From positions 124,001 to 188,000 of the forward strand of contig CAAGDX010000034.1 in NCBI GenBank assembly GCA_900768685.1: DNA of 64,000 bases, given 5' to 3'. This DNA comes from Bacteroidales bacterium (GTDB lineage: Bacteria; Bacteroidota; Bacteroidia; Bacteroidales; Muribaculaceae). Each line of letters begins with the position of its first letter. Positions within the stretch are counted from its first letter, which is position 1. A program made the translations under genes and the position numbers. Positions 21,101-28,325 of the stretch are shown piece after piece. The notes below the pieces were generated by a model, which was not told the DNA's origin, did no database searches, and worked only from the letters and a program-made list of their open reading frames with translations.

Positions 21101-21359
21101 GCAAAATGCCGTCAGGACGTTCTTTTTCAATTACTTTTTCAACAAAGTAGGGAGTCACAGGCAGGAAGTAAATTTTGTCTGCAAAACCCTCGGAAGTCTG
21201 CACTGTGGCGATATTCGGATTTATCAGCACTGTTTCTATCCCTTCCTCCTTCATAGCCTTGAGGGCTTGAGAACCGGAATAGTCAAATTCACCGGCTTCA
21301 CCGATTTTGAGAGCACCGCTACCCAGGAGTAGCACCTTTTTTATTTTATTGTCAATCAT
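18135..21359 (-). CDS. carB: Carbamoyl-phosphate synthase large subunit
   Basis: Makes carbamoyl phosphate for pyrimidine and arginine synthesis, using ammonia channelled from CarA. The 1074 residues show the full duplicated structure: the first ATP-grasp half (carboxyphosphate; VLLLGSGALKIGEAGEFDYSG), an oligomerisation region, a second ATP-grasp half (carbamate; VVVLGSGAYRIGSSVEFD) and a C-terminal MGS-like allosteric domain (LYATGGTHRFL). It lies 22 nt downstream of carA in the same operon. Confidence 0.97.
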   Translation of the reverse strand: MIDNKIKKVLLLGSGALKIGEAGEFDYSGSQALKAMKEEGIETVLINPNIATVQTSEGFADKIYFLPVTPYFVEKVIEKERPDGILLAFGGQTALNCGVALYQSGVFEKYDLRVLGTPVQAIMDTEDRELFVKKLDEIDVKTIKSEAVNSVSDALEAANQLGYPVIVRAAYALGGLGSGFCDTPEELITLTEKALSFSPQVLIEKSLKGWKEVEYEVVRDRYDNCITVCNMENFDPLGIHTGESIVVAPSQTLSNEDYHYLRQLAIKIIRHIGIVGECNVQYAFDPKSMEYRVIEVNARLSRSSALASKATGYPLAFVAAKLGLGYGLFELKNSVTKSTSAFFEPALDYIVCKIPRWDLGKFHGVSREIGSSMKSVGEVMAIGRTFEEAIQKGLRMIGQGMHGFVGNREIKVADIDQALADPTDKRIFVISQAMAQGYSVEKIHELTKIDRWFLHKLKHIIDTATELTNCSEIENIPLPLLRTAKEQGFSDFQIAREVRKEKLDSNRDSLVVRDLRKKNGITPVVKQIDTLAAEYPAQTNYLYLTYNGSENDVEYLHDHRSVVVLGSGAYRIGSSVEFDWCSVNALLTVKKQGWRSVMINYNPETVSTDYDMCDRLYFDELTFERVLDILDLEQPHGTILSVGGQIPNNLATRLDEQGINILGTSAASIDNAEDRHKFSAMLDRLGIDQPRWRELTSFEDIKQFIAEVGFPVLVRPSYVLSGAAMNVCSNNEELERFLRLAANVSKQHPVVVTEFIQNAKEIEMDAVAQNGEIKVYAISEHIEFAGVHSGDATICFPPQKLYVETMRRIKKVSSQIAKALNISGPFNIQYLAKNNDIKVIECNLRASRSFPFVSKVLKINFIDIATKVMMGIPVEKPHKNAFDLDYVGIKASQFSFSRLQGADPVLGVDMSSTGEVGCIGDDTSEAILKSMLSVGYRIPEKSVLLSTGTPKQKADMLEAAHMLHNSGYTLYATGGTHRFLNDNGIPAIRVYWPSESDMQPQALTLLHEKKIDLVVNIPKNLSSAELSNGYKIRRAAIDLNVPLITNARLASAFISAFTSVPVEEIEIKSWDEYK

Positions 21360-21381
21360 CGCAGTGTTGAAAAAGTTGTGA

Positions 21382-22452
21382 TTATAATAGTTTTATAAAA
21401 TCGTCGAAAATAAACTCCGTGTCCTTAGGTCCGGAAGATGCTTCCGGGTGAAACTGAGCGGAGAAGAAAGGCTTGGTCTTGTGCCTGATGCCTTCGTTTG
21501 TGCCATCGTTCATGTTTATGAATAGCGGTTCCCAGTCGCTCGGCAGAGTGGCGGAATCCACTGCATAGCCATGGTTTTGCGACGTTACGAAGCAAGTATT
21601 TGTGCCCGCTTTCAGCACAGGCTGATTGTGACTTCTGTGCCCGTATTTCAGTTTATACGTCTTTGCACCTGCAGCCTTGGAGAGCAACTGGTTTCCCATG
21701 CAAATTCCGCAGATAGGCTTGCCAATCTCCATAGCCTTGCGGATATTTATCACCGTAGCCTCCGCCATATCAGGGTTGCCCGGACCATTAGAGATGAAAA
21801 GACCATCGTATGGGATAGAAGTGAAATCATAGTCCCACGGCACACGGATAACCTTCACCCCGCGGCGAGTAAGACAGCGGATAATATTGTGTTTAGTGCC
21901 GCAATCCACCAGCACCACCACTTTTTCGCCCTCACCGTATTCCTCAACCTCCGTGCAAGACGTTTTTGCCACAAGGTTTTCAACGTTCGGGTCATAAAAA
22001 GGAATGTCTTCGCAACCTTCCACGATAATTTTTCCCAGCATAGAGCCCTTTTCACGCAGATGCTTCGTCAGAGCACGAGTGTCAATGCCATAAATGCCCG
22101 GAATCTTCTCTTCCTCAAGCCATTGCGAGAGAGAGCGGTCCGCCTGCCAGTGGCTATGCTCCCAGGAATAATCCTGAGCAATAATAGCCTTGGCGTGAAT
22201 GCGTTCACTCTCATAGTATTCGCTCACATCGCCCACCTCCCTGCGAGGAGGCACACCATAATTACCTAAAATCGGATAAGTCGTTACGAGAATCTGCCCC
22301 TCGTAAGAAGGGTCGGTCAAACTTTCCGGATATCCCGTCATAGCAGTGTTAAAAACAACTTCTCCGGCAGTAGCCGACGGGTGTCCGAAAGATTTACCCT
22401 CAAAAGTGGTGCCGTCCTCCAATATCAATACGGCGCTTTTTGTTTGACGCAT
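21382..22452 (-). CDS. carA: Carbamoyl-phosphate synthase small (glutaminase) subunit
   Basis: Hydrolyses glutamine to supply ammonia to CarB. This 356-residue protein has the CPSase small-chain N-terminal domain and a class I glutamine amidotransferase domain. The latter has nucleophile Cys in GICMGNQ and the histidine of FHPEASSGP. It is first of carA-carB. A minus-strand TAACTTTG (22480-22487) sits 27 nt upstream of the start. Confidence 0.97.
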   Translation of the reverse strand: MRQTKSAVLILEDGTTFEGKSFGHPSATAGEVVFNTAMTGYPESLTDPSYEGQILVTTYPILGNYGVPPRREVGDVSEYYESERIHAKAIIAQDYSWEHSHWQADRSLSQWLEEEKIPGIYGIDTRALTKHLREKGSMLGKIIVEGCEDIPFYDPNVENLVAKTSCTEVEEYGEGEKVVVLVDCGTKHNIIRCLTRRGVKVIRVPWDYDFTSIPYDGLFISNGPGNPDMAEATVINIRKAMEIGKPICGICMGNQLLSKAAGAKTYKLKYGHRSHNQPVLKAGTNTCFVTSQNHGYAVDSATLPSDWEPLFINMNDGTNEGIRHKTKPFFSAQFHPEASSGPKDTEFIFDDFIKLL

Positions 22453-22479
22453 GCTGATAAAAAATTATTATGTACACCA

Positions 22480-22487
22480 CAAAGTTA
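22480..22487 (-). promoter_or_regulatory. -7 box of carA-carB
   Basis: The minus strand reads TAACTTTG, the exact -7 consensus, just upstream of carA. No properly spaced -33 element is evident. Confidence 0.5.
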
Positions 22488-22568
22488 ATCACTTTTTTGC
22501 AATTACGCCCACACTTTTAACTAAAACTGTAATATTGATGCAAATTGCAAAAAAAATTCATAAAAACC

Positions 22569-22599
22569 TTTGCAAAACGATAAAAAGTACGTAACTTTG
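22569..22599 (+). promoter_or_regulatory. tmRNA promoter
   Basis: TTTG at 22569-22572, a 19-bp spacer, then TAACTTTG at 22592-22599: a full consensus promoter upstream of the tmRNA 5' end. Confidence 0.8.
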
Positions 22600-22623
22600 C
22601 ATCTCACATCACAAATAAAACAC

Positions 22624-23020
22624 GGGGATGACCGGTTTTGACAGCGTGTAGAGGTGGTGTGTAAGCATGCAGAGCAACGATGCCTACGCTCTATAATCAG
22701 GGACATCAAAATTTTAAATGGCGAAAACACTTACGCTCTTGCTGCCTAATCGAAGTACAGTAGATTACGCTTAATCTCCGCACAGTTTGCAGAGACAAGA
22801 CATCGCCCGATTGTCCTCGTCCCGAGACTAATCGACAAGGCGGTGCAGGTAAATCGGGAATAGGAAGTCAATTTCCTCGGTAGGCTTCCGAAATTTTAGA
22901 GGATAAGGTTGCCGTTGGCTGTCTTTCGCCTGCGTCATCACGAAAACCAATGGAAGAATAAGCATGTAGAAAGCACATTAGTTCCGCGTTTGGACGAGGG
23001 TTCAAGTCCCTCCATCTCCA
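22624..23020 (+). ncRNA. ssrA: Transfer-messenger RNA
   Basis: Rescues stalled ribosomes and tags the nascent peptide. The acceptor arms GGGGATG (22624-22630) and CATCTCC (23013-23019) pair with one G-U, followed by discriminator A. CCA is not encoded. The 3' part carries the tRNA-like GGTTCAAGTCCC arm. The tag frame at 22720-22749 encodes GENTYALAA then TAA, a Bacteroidetes-type degradation tag. It is transcribed divergently from carA, with its own promoter and terminator. Confidence 0.96.
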
Positions 23021-23025
23021 CAAAA

Positions 23026-23066
23026 AAGAGACTGCTTAACACCTTGTTAAACAGTCTCTTATATTT
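23026..23066. terminator. Bidirectional terminator: tmRNA (+) and capsule operon (-)
   Basis: AAGAGACTG/CAGTCTCTT plus TTAAC/GTTAA form a long hairpin (23026-23060). On the plus strand a T-rich tail follows. On the minus strand TTTTTTG follows, so the same hairpin can end the capsule operon after the deacetylase gene. Confidence 0.85.
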
Positions 23067-23093
23067 TTATGGCTTATGGTGGAAAAATAGGTT

Positions 23094-23942
23094 TTAGATT
23101 ATTATTTTCTCCATATTATTCCAATCAATCATCTTATCCGCTGTGCTGACATCTACAAAACTAAAATCCGTAAGCCAGCGGCGGAACTTTTCCGGTGCTC
23201 CTTTCAAACCTACGTATGACTTGAATTTGCGAGCAAGAGGCAATTCCTTTATCATCGGCTGACCGGCATCAAGGTCGCGTGGATGGATATAAGCAAGCAT
23301 GTAATCACTTGCTTCACAACTCATCTTTTTTATAAGCCAATATGGGAACAAACGAAAATATCCTCCACCTGAAAATACAACAGGCTTGCCAAGCAATTTG
23401 CCCGTCGTGATTGGCAACTCTTTCATTTCAACTCCATTATGGCAAATGATTTTGGGTTGGGAAGAGCCATATGACGGCAGACCCCCATGGGCATGATGAG
23501 CCGGAAAAACAGAACAGTCAATTTCGATTCCCAAATCAGACAGGGTCTCAAAAGCCCATGCCTCACTTTCACGAATTGAAAAACCGGGAGCACGAAAATA
23601 TCTCACCTTTTTCCCGGTAATATCCTCAAGCAGCTTTATGGAACTCTCCACATCCTGCCTGAACTCGTCCCTGCTCTGCTGCCATACAAGCTGATGATTC
23701 ATGGTGTGGCTTCCAACTTCGTATTTTTCTGCAATACGTTTCACTATGTCCGGATAGGTCTTAGCCACCCAGCCGATAATGAAAAATGTAGCCTTGGTAT
23801 TAGTTTCCTCAAGGATATTGAATATACGCTCCATATTCTCGTATATCCTCACCTCATAGTTTTTCCACTGTTCCTCAGAGCGTGTGGAATCATTGTCAAG
23901 GAGATGAAACCACTCCTCGACATCAGATGTCAATATGTTCAT
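23094..23942 (-). CDS. Polysaccharide deacetylase (NodB homology, DUF3473-like)
   Basis: A 282-residue carbohydrate esterase family 4-type protein. It opens with TSDVEEWF, where the aspartate is the expected catalytic base/metal region. It has the zinc site GSHTMNHQ (second histidine pair) and the RAPGFS motif. The C-terminal part (HPRDLDAGQP) matches the DUF3473 extension found in exopolysaccharide deacetylases. It is likely to remove N-acetyl groups from the polymer made by the upstream genes. It is the last gene of the operon before the bidirectional terminator. Confidence 0.88.
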   Translation of the reverse strand: MNILTSDVEEWFHLLDNDSTRSEEQWKNYEVRIYENMERIFNILEETNTKATFFIIGWVAKTYPDIVKRIAEKYEVGSHTMNHQLVWQQSRDEFRQDVESSIKLLEDITGKKVRYFRAPGFSIRESEAWAFETLSDLGIEIDCSVFPAHHAHGGLPSYGSSQPKIICHNGVEMKELPITTGKLLGKPVVFSGGGYFRLFPYWLIKKMSCEASDYMLAYIHPRDLDAGQPMIKELPLARKFKSYVGLKGAPEKFRRWLTDFSFVDVSTADKMIDWNNMEKIII

Positions 23943-23953
23943 TGATTAGTAAA

Positions 23954-24913
23954 TTATAGTAAGTCGTAATTTGAAAGGTTTACCTCCCAATTATCTATAT
24001 CGAATACGTCCTCATCCACCATTGATGAGTCGTAAATTTTTCCCATAAAATTGAAATGCTTTGGTTCAATGCAGTGAGGCACCTTTATCAAAGACATTGG
24101 AGTAAAACTCAGATGTCCAACATAAATAATCATTGAAAGAGAGCAAAATTCATGAGTATAAATGTATCTGCAAGCACTATCAAAATTATGCTTTGTCATA
24201 GGATTCACATCCATTAAAAATGTAGCCGGTACCCCTTTGAAATCGGCATTTTTATAAACGAAGCTAAAATCGTTAATATTAACTTGCTGATAATCACCGC
24301 CAAACCATTTGTATCTAAACTTGTCATTGTTTTCGCGGTCTTTTCTAAATTTTGCCACATACTCTTTTTTTGACATTGAGCAAAAGGAAAGCAAATGGAA
24401 CAAAAAAGAAAATGGCACTGTCAGCAAACTCAGCGGATAAAGCCACTTTCTCACAACTCCAACATTCACAGGCATTAAATACGTTGACAATCTGCCAATT
24501 CTTCTCATCTTGAAATACTTAGATTGAATCGGGAAAGAATTGTCATTCGGAAAGCCTATACGCAAATGAAATCCATCGTTCCTTGCTGCATCTCCGCAGG
24601 CATTAAGCAACTTTTTATATAGTCCCTTGCCACGATATTCAGAATCAATCATGGCATCAGTGCTGAGAACTACTTTAATGCTTTTCTCCCCATTTTTATA
24701 TAAAAACGGTATGTATGCATTATGTCCCACAATTTTTTCATTATCAACAGCCATAGCGTGATATGAAAAACCGCAGAATGTGTTTAAATACTCGCATAGA
24801 AACTCTTCAACAGACCTTTCCTTATGAAACACATTTCGGAAAAGTTCGCAAATTTGTGCTTTCTCGTCGTTAGTGAGTTCTGTGGTAGGCTTTACAATAA
24901 TTTCTATTTTCAT
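23954..24913 (-). CDS. GNAT-family N-acetyltransferase of the polysaccharide locus
   Basis: This 319-residue protein starts at MKIEIIVK. The open frame extends 43 codons further upstream but would overlap the RT gene, so the ATG at 24911-24913 is preferred. The N-terminal half has the GNAT acetyl-CoA binding region (STDAMIDSEYRGKGLYKKLL, the RGKGL loop). The C-terminal half is of unknown fold with a hydrophobic stretch (LYPLSLLTVPFSFLFHLL) that may touch the membrane. Its place just before the deacetylase suggests acyl modification of a sugar. Whether it belongs with the capsule genes or with the preceding cassette is not certain. Confidence 0.75.
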   Translation of the reverse strand: MKIEIIVKPTTELTNDEKAQICELFRNVFHKERSVEEFLCEYLNTFCGFSYHAMAVDNEKIVGHNAYIPFLYKNGEKSIKVVLSTDAMIDSEYRGKGLYKKLLNACGDAARNDGFHLRIGFPNDNSFPIQSKYFKMRRIGRLSTYLMPVNVGVVRKWLYPLSLLTVPFSFLFHLLSFCSMSKKEYVAKFRKDRENNDKFRYKWFGGDYQQVNINDFSFVYKNADFKGVPATFLMDVNPMTKHNFDSACRYIYTHEFCSLSMIIYVGHLSFTPMSLIKVPHCIEPKHFNFMGKIYDSSMVDEDVFDIDNWEVNLSNYDLL

Positions 24914-24962
24914 AAGAGAATATTTTAATATGTATTGTACATTTATCAAGAAATAATAAATG

Positions 24963-26528
24963 CTATAGTGAATCTGAGAAATAAGAAATTTCATCTTCTT
25001 GTATCTCTGGATCCAAGGGTTGGTCCATTTTGATAAAATCATTAAGTTTTACAATGTTTACAAATTTTGATTTTATCCAATCGACATCCCACAAACAACA
25101 AGTTTCATCTTTACTTATTACTTTGCATATTTTGTCAGAATAAGATATTTTACTATTATGTATAGGAATGGTAAGCCTTTGCATCCATATTTCCATAAAA
25201 GCATTGTTTGTGACATTGTTTATTTTTTCATATATTTTATTAACAAGAAATTTACTGTCCGTTTCATTTATTTTGGATGTAAAACGGCTTATAATTGACA
25301 AACCCTCACTAAAAACTCTTGGATTATTAATTAAGATATCAATAATTATCGAACTTAGTGCCGTAATATTTATATAATCATATTTGTCTATTTTTTTGAT
25401 ATCCTTTCTACTTAAAGACAACAACTTTAATAGAGTGCCCGAGTTAGGATATTTCTTGGAAAAGCTATAGATGCATAGTAATTCTCGTTCAATTTTGTGG
25501 AAAAGAATTTTTTGTTTATTCTCAAAATCAGTTTCGTTTGATCCGTTGTTTTGTATATTACCCCAGGCTTTAATGTTTTGAAAGTAGTAATACATTTTAT
25601 CATCTTTAATAGATGCTTCAATTATATTATCACTCAATTTTGTTTTTGTGTGATTTAATTGTAGATTCAATTCATATAAAACCACCTGTAATTCCTTTGC
25701 AATCTCTTCCAATTCATCTTTATTATTAGAAAATATTCTATAATCGTCTCTATTGCGAAGAACTATATAGTTTATTATGCATTTCTCACGCAATTTTGTT
25801 ACCAAAAGATTGTCTGCGTAGCACAAAATTATTTCTGCGATAAAATCAAATAGAACACTACCTTGAGGGATTCCATTAGTTTGCCCATTTTGCATACATC
25901 TGATGAAATAATCTATTTGGTTCCCTATTATCTTTTTCTCATTTTTGTTTTCTTTAGCGATTATTTTATCATGAATAGCCCAAGCTATTGAATGTGTATA
26001 AAGTGAAGGATAGCAATTTGATATATCCGTACAATACACATATTTGTATTCCAACCCCATTTCTAACGACTTCTCTTCAAACTCTGTCAGCCAAACTCTA
26101 ATGTTTGTAGCATTTTCACATTTATCATCTTCGTTTTTTATTTTGGGTATGCTACATACACGAATATGTTCATCTGATTCCAATTTGTCAAATCTTTGAA
26201 CCAAGTCCTTCCAATTATCCGATTCGCATATATATCTTGCAAGCAAATAATATAGATAAGGATTGGGAATTTGGAGTAATCTATAAGACAGTTTGTTGAC
26301 CTTATTTACAAGTATTTTGTAGTTTACGTCTGTATTCTTAGACGCATCAGTTTCTTTTATATCTGTATACTCCAAATTTCCTATAACATTTTTTACATAA
26401 TGCAACACACCACTAAAATCAAAATACTTAGGTAAGGGGATAGTACAAAAATTTCGTGACTCTAAAAAGTATTCTAATGCTTTATCACCGCTCAAAGAAA
26501 GAATCGTTTTATCTCTATCAGGTATCAT
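24963..26528 (-). CDS. Reverse transcriptase of an unassigned (UG/Abi-like) group
   Basis: A 521-residue RNA-directed DNA polymerase. The palm motifs are clear: motif A YCTDISNCYPSLYTHS (D168), then GIPQGSVLFDF (219-229), motif C with RDD (260-262, RNRDDYRIF) in place of the usual YxDD, and motif D region LNHTKTKLS. Both catalytic aspartates are kept. There is no HNH endonuclease, no maturase X domain and no retron NAxxH/VTG signature. The C-terminal ~220 residues are helical with repeated hydrophobic patterns, as in defence-associated RTs. It is AT-rich, last of a four-gene cassette (97-nt gap upstream), and 49 nt before the GNAT gene. Confidence 0.85.
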   Translation of the reverse strand: MIPDRDKTILSLSGDKALEYFLESRNFCTIPLPKYFDFSGVLHYVKNVIGNLEYTDIKETDASKNTDVNYKILVNKVNKLSYRLLQIPNPYLYYLLARYICESDNWKDLVQRFDKLESDEHIRVCSIPKIKNEDDKCENATNIRVWLTEFEEKSLEMGLEYKYVYCTDISNCYPSLYTHSIAWAIHDKIIAKENKNEKKIIGNQIDYFIRCMQNGQTNGIPQGSVLFDFIAEIILCYADNLLVTKLREKCIINYIVLRNRDDYRIFSNNKDELEEIAKELQVVLYELNLQLNHTKTKLSDNIIEASIKDDKMYYYFQNIKAWGNIQNNGSNETDFENKQKILFHKIERELLCIYSFSKKYPNSGTLLKLLSLSRKDIKKIDKYDYINITALSSIIIDILINNPRVFSEGLSIISRFTSKINETDSKFLVNKIYEKINNVTNNAFMEIWMQRLTIPIHNSKISYSDKICKVISKDETCCLWDVDWIKSKFVNIVKLNDFIKMDQPLDPEIQEDEISYFSDSL

Positions 26529-26625
26529 TTACAGCATTGCTTTATTTGAATATTGGGACTTTACTTAACCAATATAAAGGTAAAAATACAAGAATTTATC
26601 GCTTTGGCTATATTTGGGAACGAAA
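26529..26625 (-). other. Structured leader upstream of the RT gene
   Basis: This 97-nt gap separates the AbiC-like gene from the RT gene. It holds a 7-bp perfect inverted repeat (ATATTGG 26550-26556 / CCAATAT 26569-26575) about 20 nt before the RT start. A second imperfect partner (TATATTTGG, about 26609-26617) could pair with the same arm. This could be an RNA switch or a small non-coding RNA, but no known family is recognised. Confidence 0.35.
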
Positions 26626-27951
26626 CTAGAAAGTTCTCAAGAAATCTTCAATGAATATACTTATATCACCTTCAATATAGGATGATTTAGTTTTAAATAA
26701 TGGAATATTTAAATATGAGGCTATTTCTTTTGCCCTGTTTTCTTCCATTTTCAAAAGATTCATTATGAAAGAAGTATCATATATCATTTTATCCCTATCA
26801 GAAAGTCTGTTGACAACTATTTCAGCGTTTTCATATATGAGTATGATACAAGAAAAGTTTATCTGCTCAAAAAAAGAGATATCAACATTTTCTATGGAAT
26901 AATTCTTATTTAACAAACAAAAATGCCCATCCAAAAGATATGGTTCGTCAGGGTCTATTGTTTTATTTATAGTATCAATAAGATAATTTTGGTTTTCCTG
27001 AACATCTTCAACGTTTTTGCTAATCTTATCCCAATTGATTAACTTACTGCAAGACAAAGACTTTAATTGTGGAAATTGTTTCTGCAAACTTGTTATGTAT
27101 GATGTTTTGCCAACACCATGAATTCCTGCAACAAAAATCACATTTTTTGGAGGCAAATTCATATCATTGGGGATTCCATAAAATTGACTTATGAGGGAAT
27201 CTAATTCAGAATCTTTTCCCAATACTATTCCACTTATTAAAGAATATTTTTTCAGAATAGGGAACATTCTTTTTCTTCCAAAAAAACTCATTCCATTTAC
27301 CGCTATCAAACATAGTTCTTCATTAGATAATTGTGCTTTTATATAATTTATAAAAGTATGCTTGGTCTCATCATCATTGTCAGATTTTACTACATACTCT
27401 AACAGCCTATATATATGTCTATAATAATGACCTAATTGTTTTGCTTGAGTATTATAAAATTCACTAAATATTCTATCAATAAGCTTTTGAGAAATAAAAT
27501 TATTTTCATCTATATTATACAGATAATTTGCATCTTGAAATCGTTCATTAAGGTCGGCTCTTAATTCAGCCAAATATTTATATCCGGAATAACTCTTTGG
27601 ATTTTGGTCTTTACATACGATATCTCCAGTTAAACTATATATTATATCTCGCTGTATAGACATCAATTCAAAAAATCGATTTTCAAAAAGCTGAAATTCA
27701 GAATTCTTATTCTGCAATTCTATCATACTTTTTTGCAGGATGTAAGTTCGGTATAGAAATAGCATTCCTATCAGACTGACTACTGTTCCGATAACACCTC
27801 CTACATAATCTCCAAATATGCCGAAGTCTGTTGTATCAGAAGATAGTCCATATCCCCAAAAATTGCAACAGTAAACCGCAATGAGAGAAAGACCAATTAA
27901 TGAAAACAATGCGAATAAAATAATCTCAACTTTTGTGAATTTATATCTCAT
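26626..27951 (-). CDS. AbiC-like two-TM protein fused to a P-loop NTPase/kinase domain
   Basis: This is a 441-residue protein. Two TM segments lie at about 8-29 and 46-68. The stretch TDFGIFGDYVGGVIG (41-55) and the downstream YYRHIYRLLEYV (176-187) and KAQLSNEELCLI (205-216) blocks match the putative phage abortive infection (putAbiC) family as I know it. That family includes membrane effectors. Unlike typical members it continues past residue 265 into a separate ATP-binding domain with P-loop GIHGVGKTS (276-284) and an LLDGHFCLL strand, resembling small nucleotide kinases or zeta-toxin-like folds. It overlaps the ASCH gene by 4 nt. A membrane effector gated by nucleotide binding is an inference. 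Confidence 0.75.
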   Translation of the reverse strand: MRYKFTKVEIILFALFSLIGLSLIAVYCCNFWGYGLSSDTTDFGIFGDYVGGVIGTVVSLIGMLFLYRTYILQKSMIELQNKNSEFQLFENRFFELMSIQRDIIYSLTGDIVCKDQNPKSYSGYKYLAELRADLNERFQDANYLYNIDENNFISQKLIDRIFSEFYNTQAKQLGHYYRHIYRLLEYVVKSDNDDETKHTFINYIKAQLSNEELCLIAVNGMSFFGRKRMFPILKKYSLISGIVLGKDSELDSLISQFYGIPNDMNLPPKNVIFVAGIHGVGKTSYITSLQKQFPQLKSLSCSKLINWDKISKNVEDVQENQNYLIDTINKTIDPDEPYLLDGHFCLLNKNYSIENVDISFFEQINFSCIILIYENAEIVVNRLSDRDKMIYDTSFIMNLLKMEENRAKEIASYLNIPLFKTKSSYIEGDISIFIEDFLRTF

Positions 27952-28325
27952 TTCTTTATATAAATAAATGATTGAGGGGCATGTATATTTGGACAGAATT
28001 CTTCAAGAGTGAGGGGCTTGGGGAAAAGATGGAATGCCTTTATCTTAATAGCGTAGGCTTTATTTTTCCCTTTAAAATATTTTGTAAATTCTTCTATGGT
28101 AAGACCAGAGTCTCTATACGTATCTAACCATAACATTTGTGGGGTATTGCACAATATTTTTTCAATCTCAATTTCACCAACGATCCTTTTTTCCGGGTGT
28201 GAAGAGTAAACTAATATACTTTTTACATCTGTATTCTTAAAAATAACTTTCCTGTATTCATATAGCTTTACACCTAAAATAATCTTTTGGACATATTTAG
28301 GTTTAATCGACAATAAAACCTTCAT
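27948..28325 (-). CDS. ASCH-domain protein
   Basis: A 125-residue single-domain protein. The N-terminal LLSIKPKYVQKIILGVKLYEYRK is close to the ASCH signature (a PUA-related fold that binds RNA or modified nucleotides). Later blocks VGEIEIEKIL and KAYAIKIKAFHLFPKPLTLEEF also fit the family. It overlaps the upstream GNAT-PUA gene by 23 nt and the downstream AbiC-like gene by 4 nt, so the three are tightly coupled. A role in RNA or nucleotide sensing is inferred. Confidence 0.82.
   Translation of the reverse strand: MKVLLSIKPKYVQKIILGVKLYEYRKVIFKNTDVKSILVYSSHPEKRIVGEIEIEKILCNTPQMLWLDTYRDSGLTIEEFTKYFKGKNKAYAIKIKAFHLFPKPLTLEEFCPNIHAPQSFIYIKK

Noticed and set aside
24914..25042. 43-codon N-terminal extension of the GNAT gene
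   Set aside because: It would overlap the RT coding region by 80 nt, and the extra sequence has no GNAT similarity.
24963..26528. Group II intron or retron reading of the RT
   Set aside because: No maturase X/HNH domains or intron ends, and no NAxxH/VTG retron motifs or msr-msd-like inverted repeats were seen.
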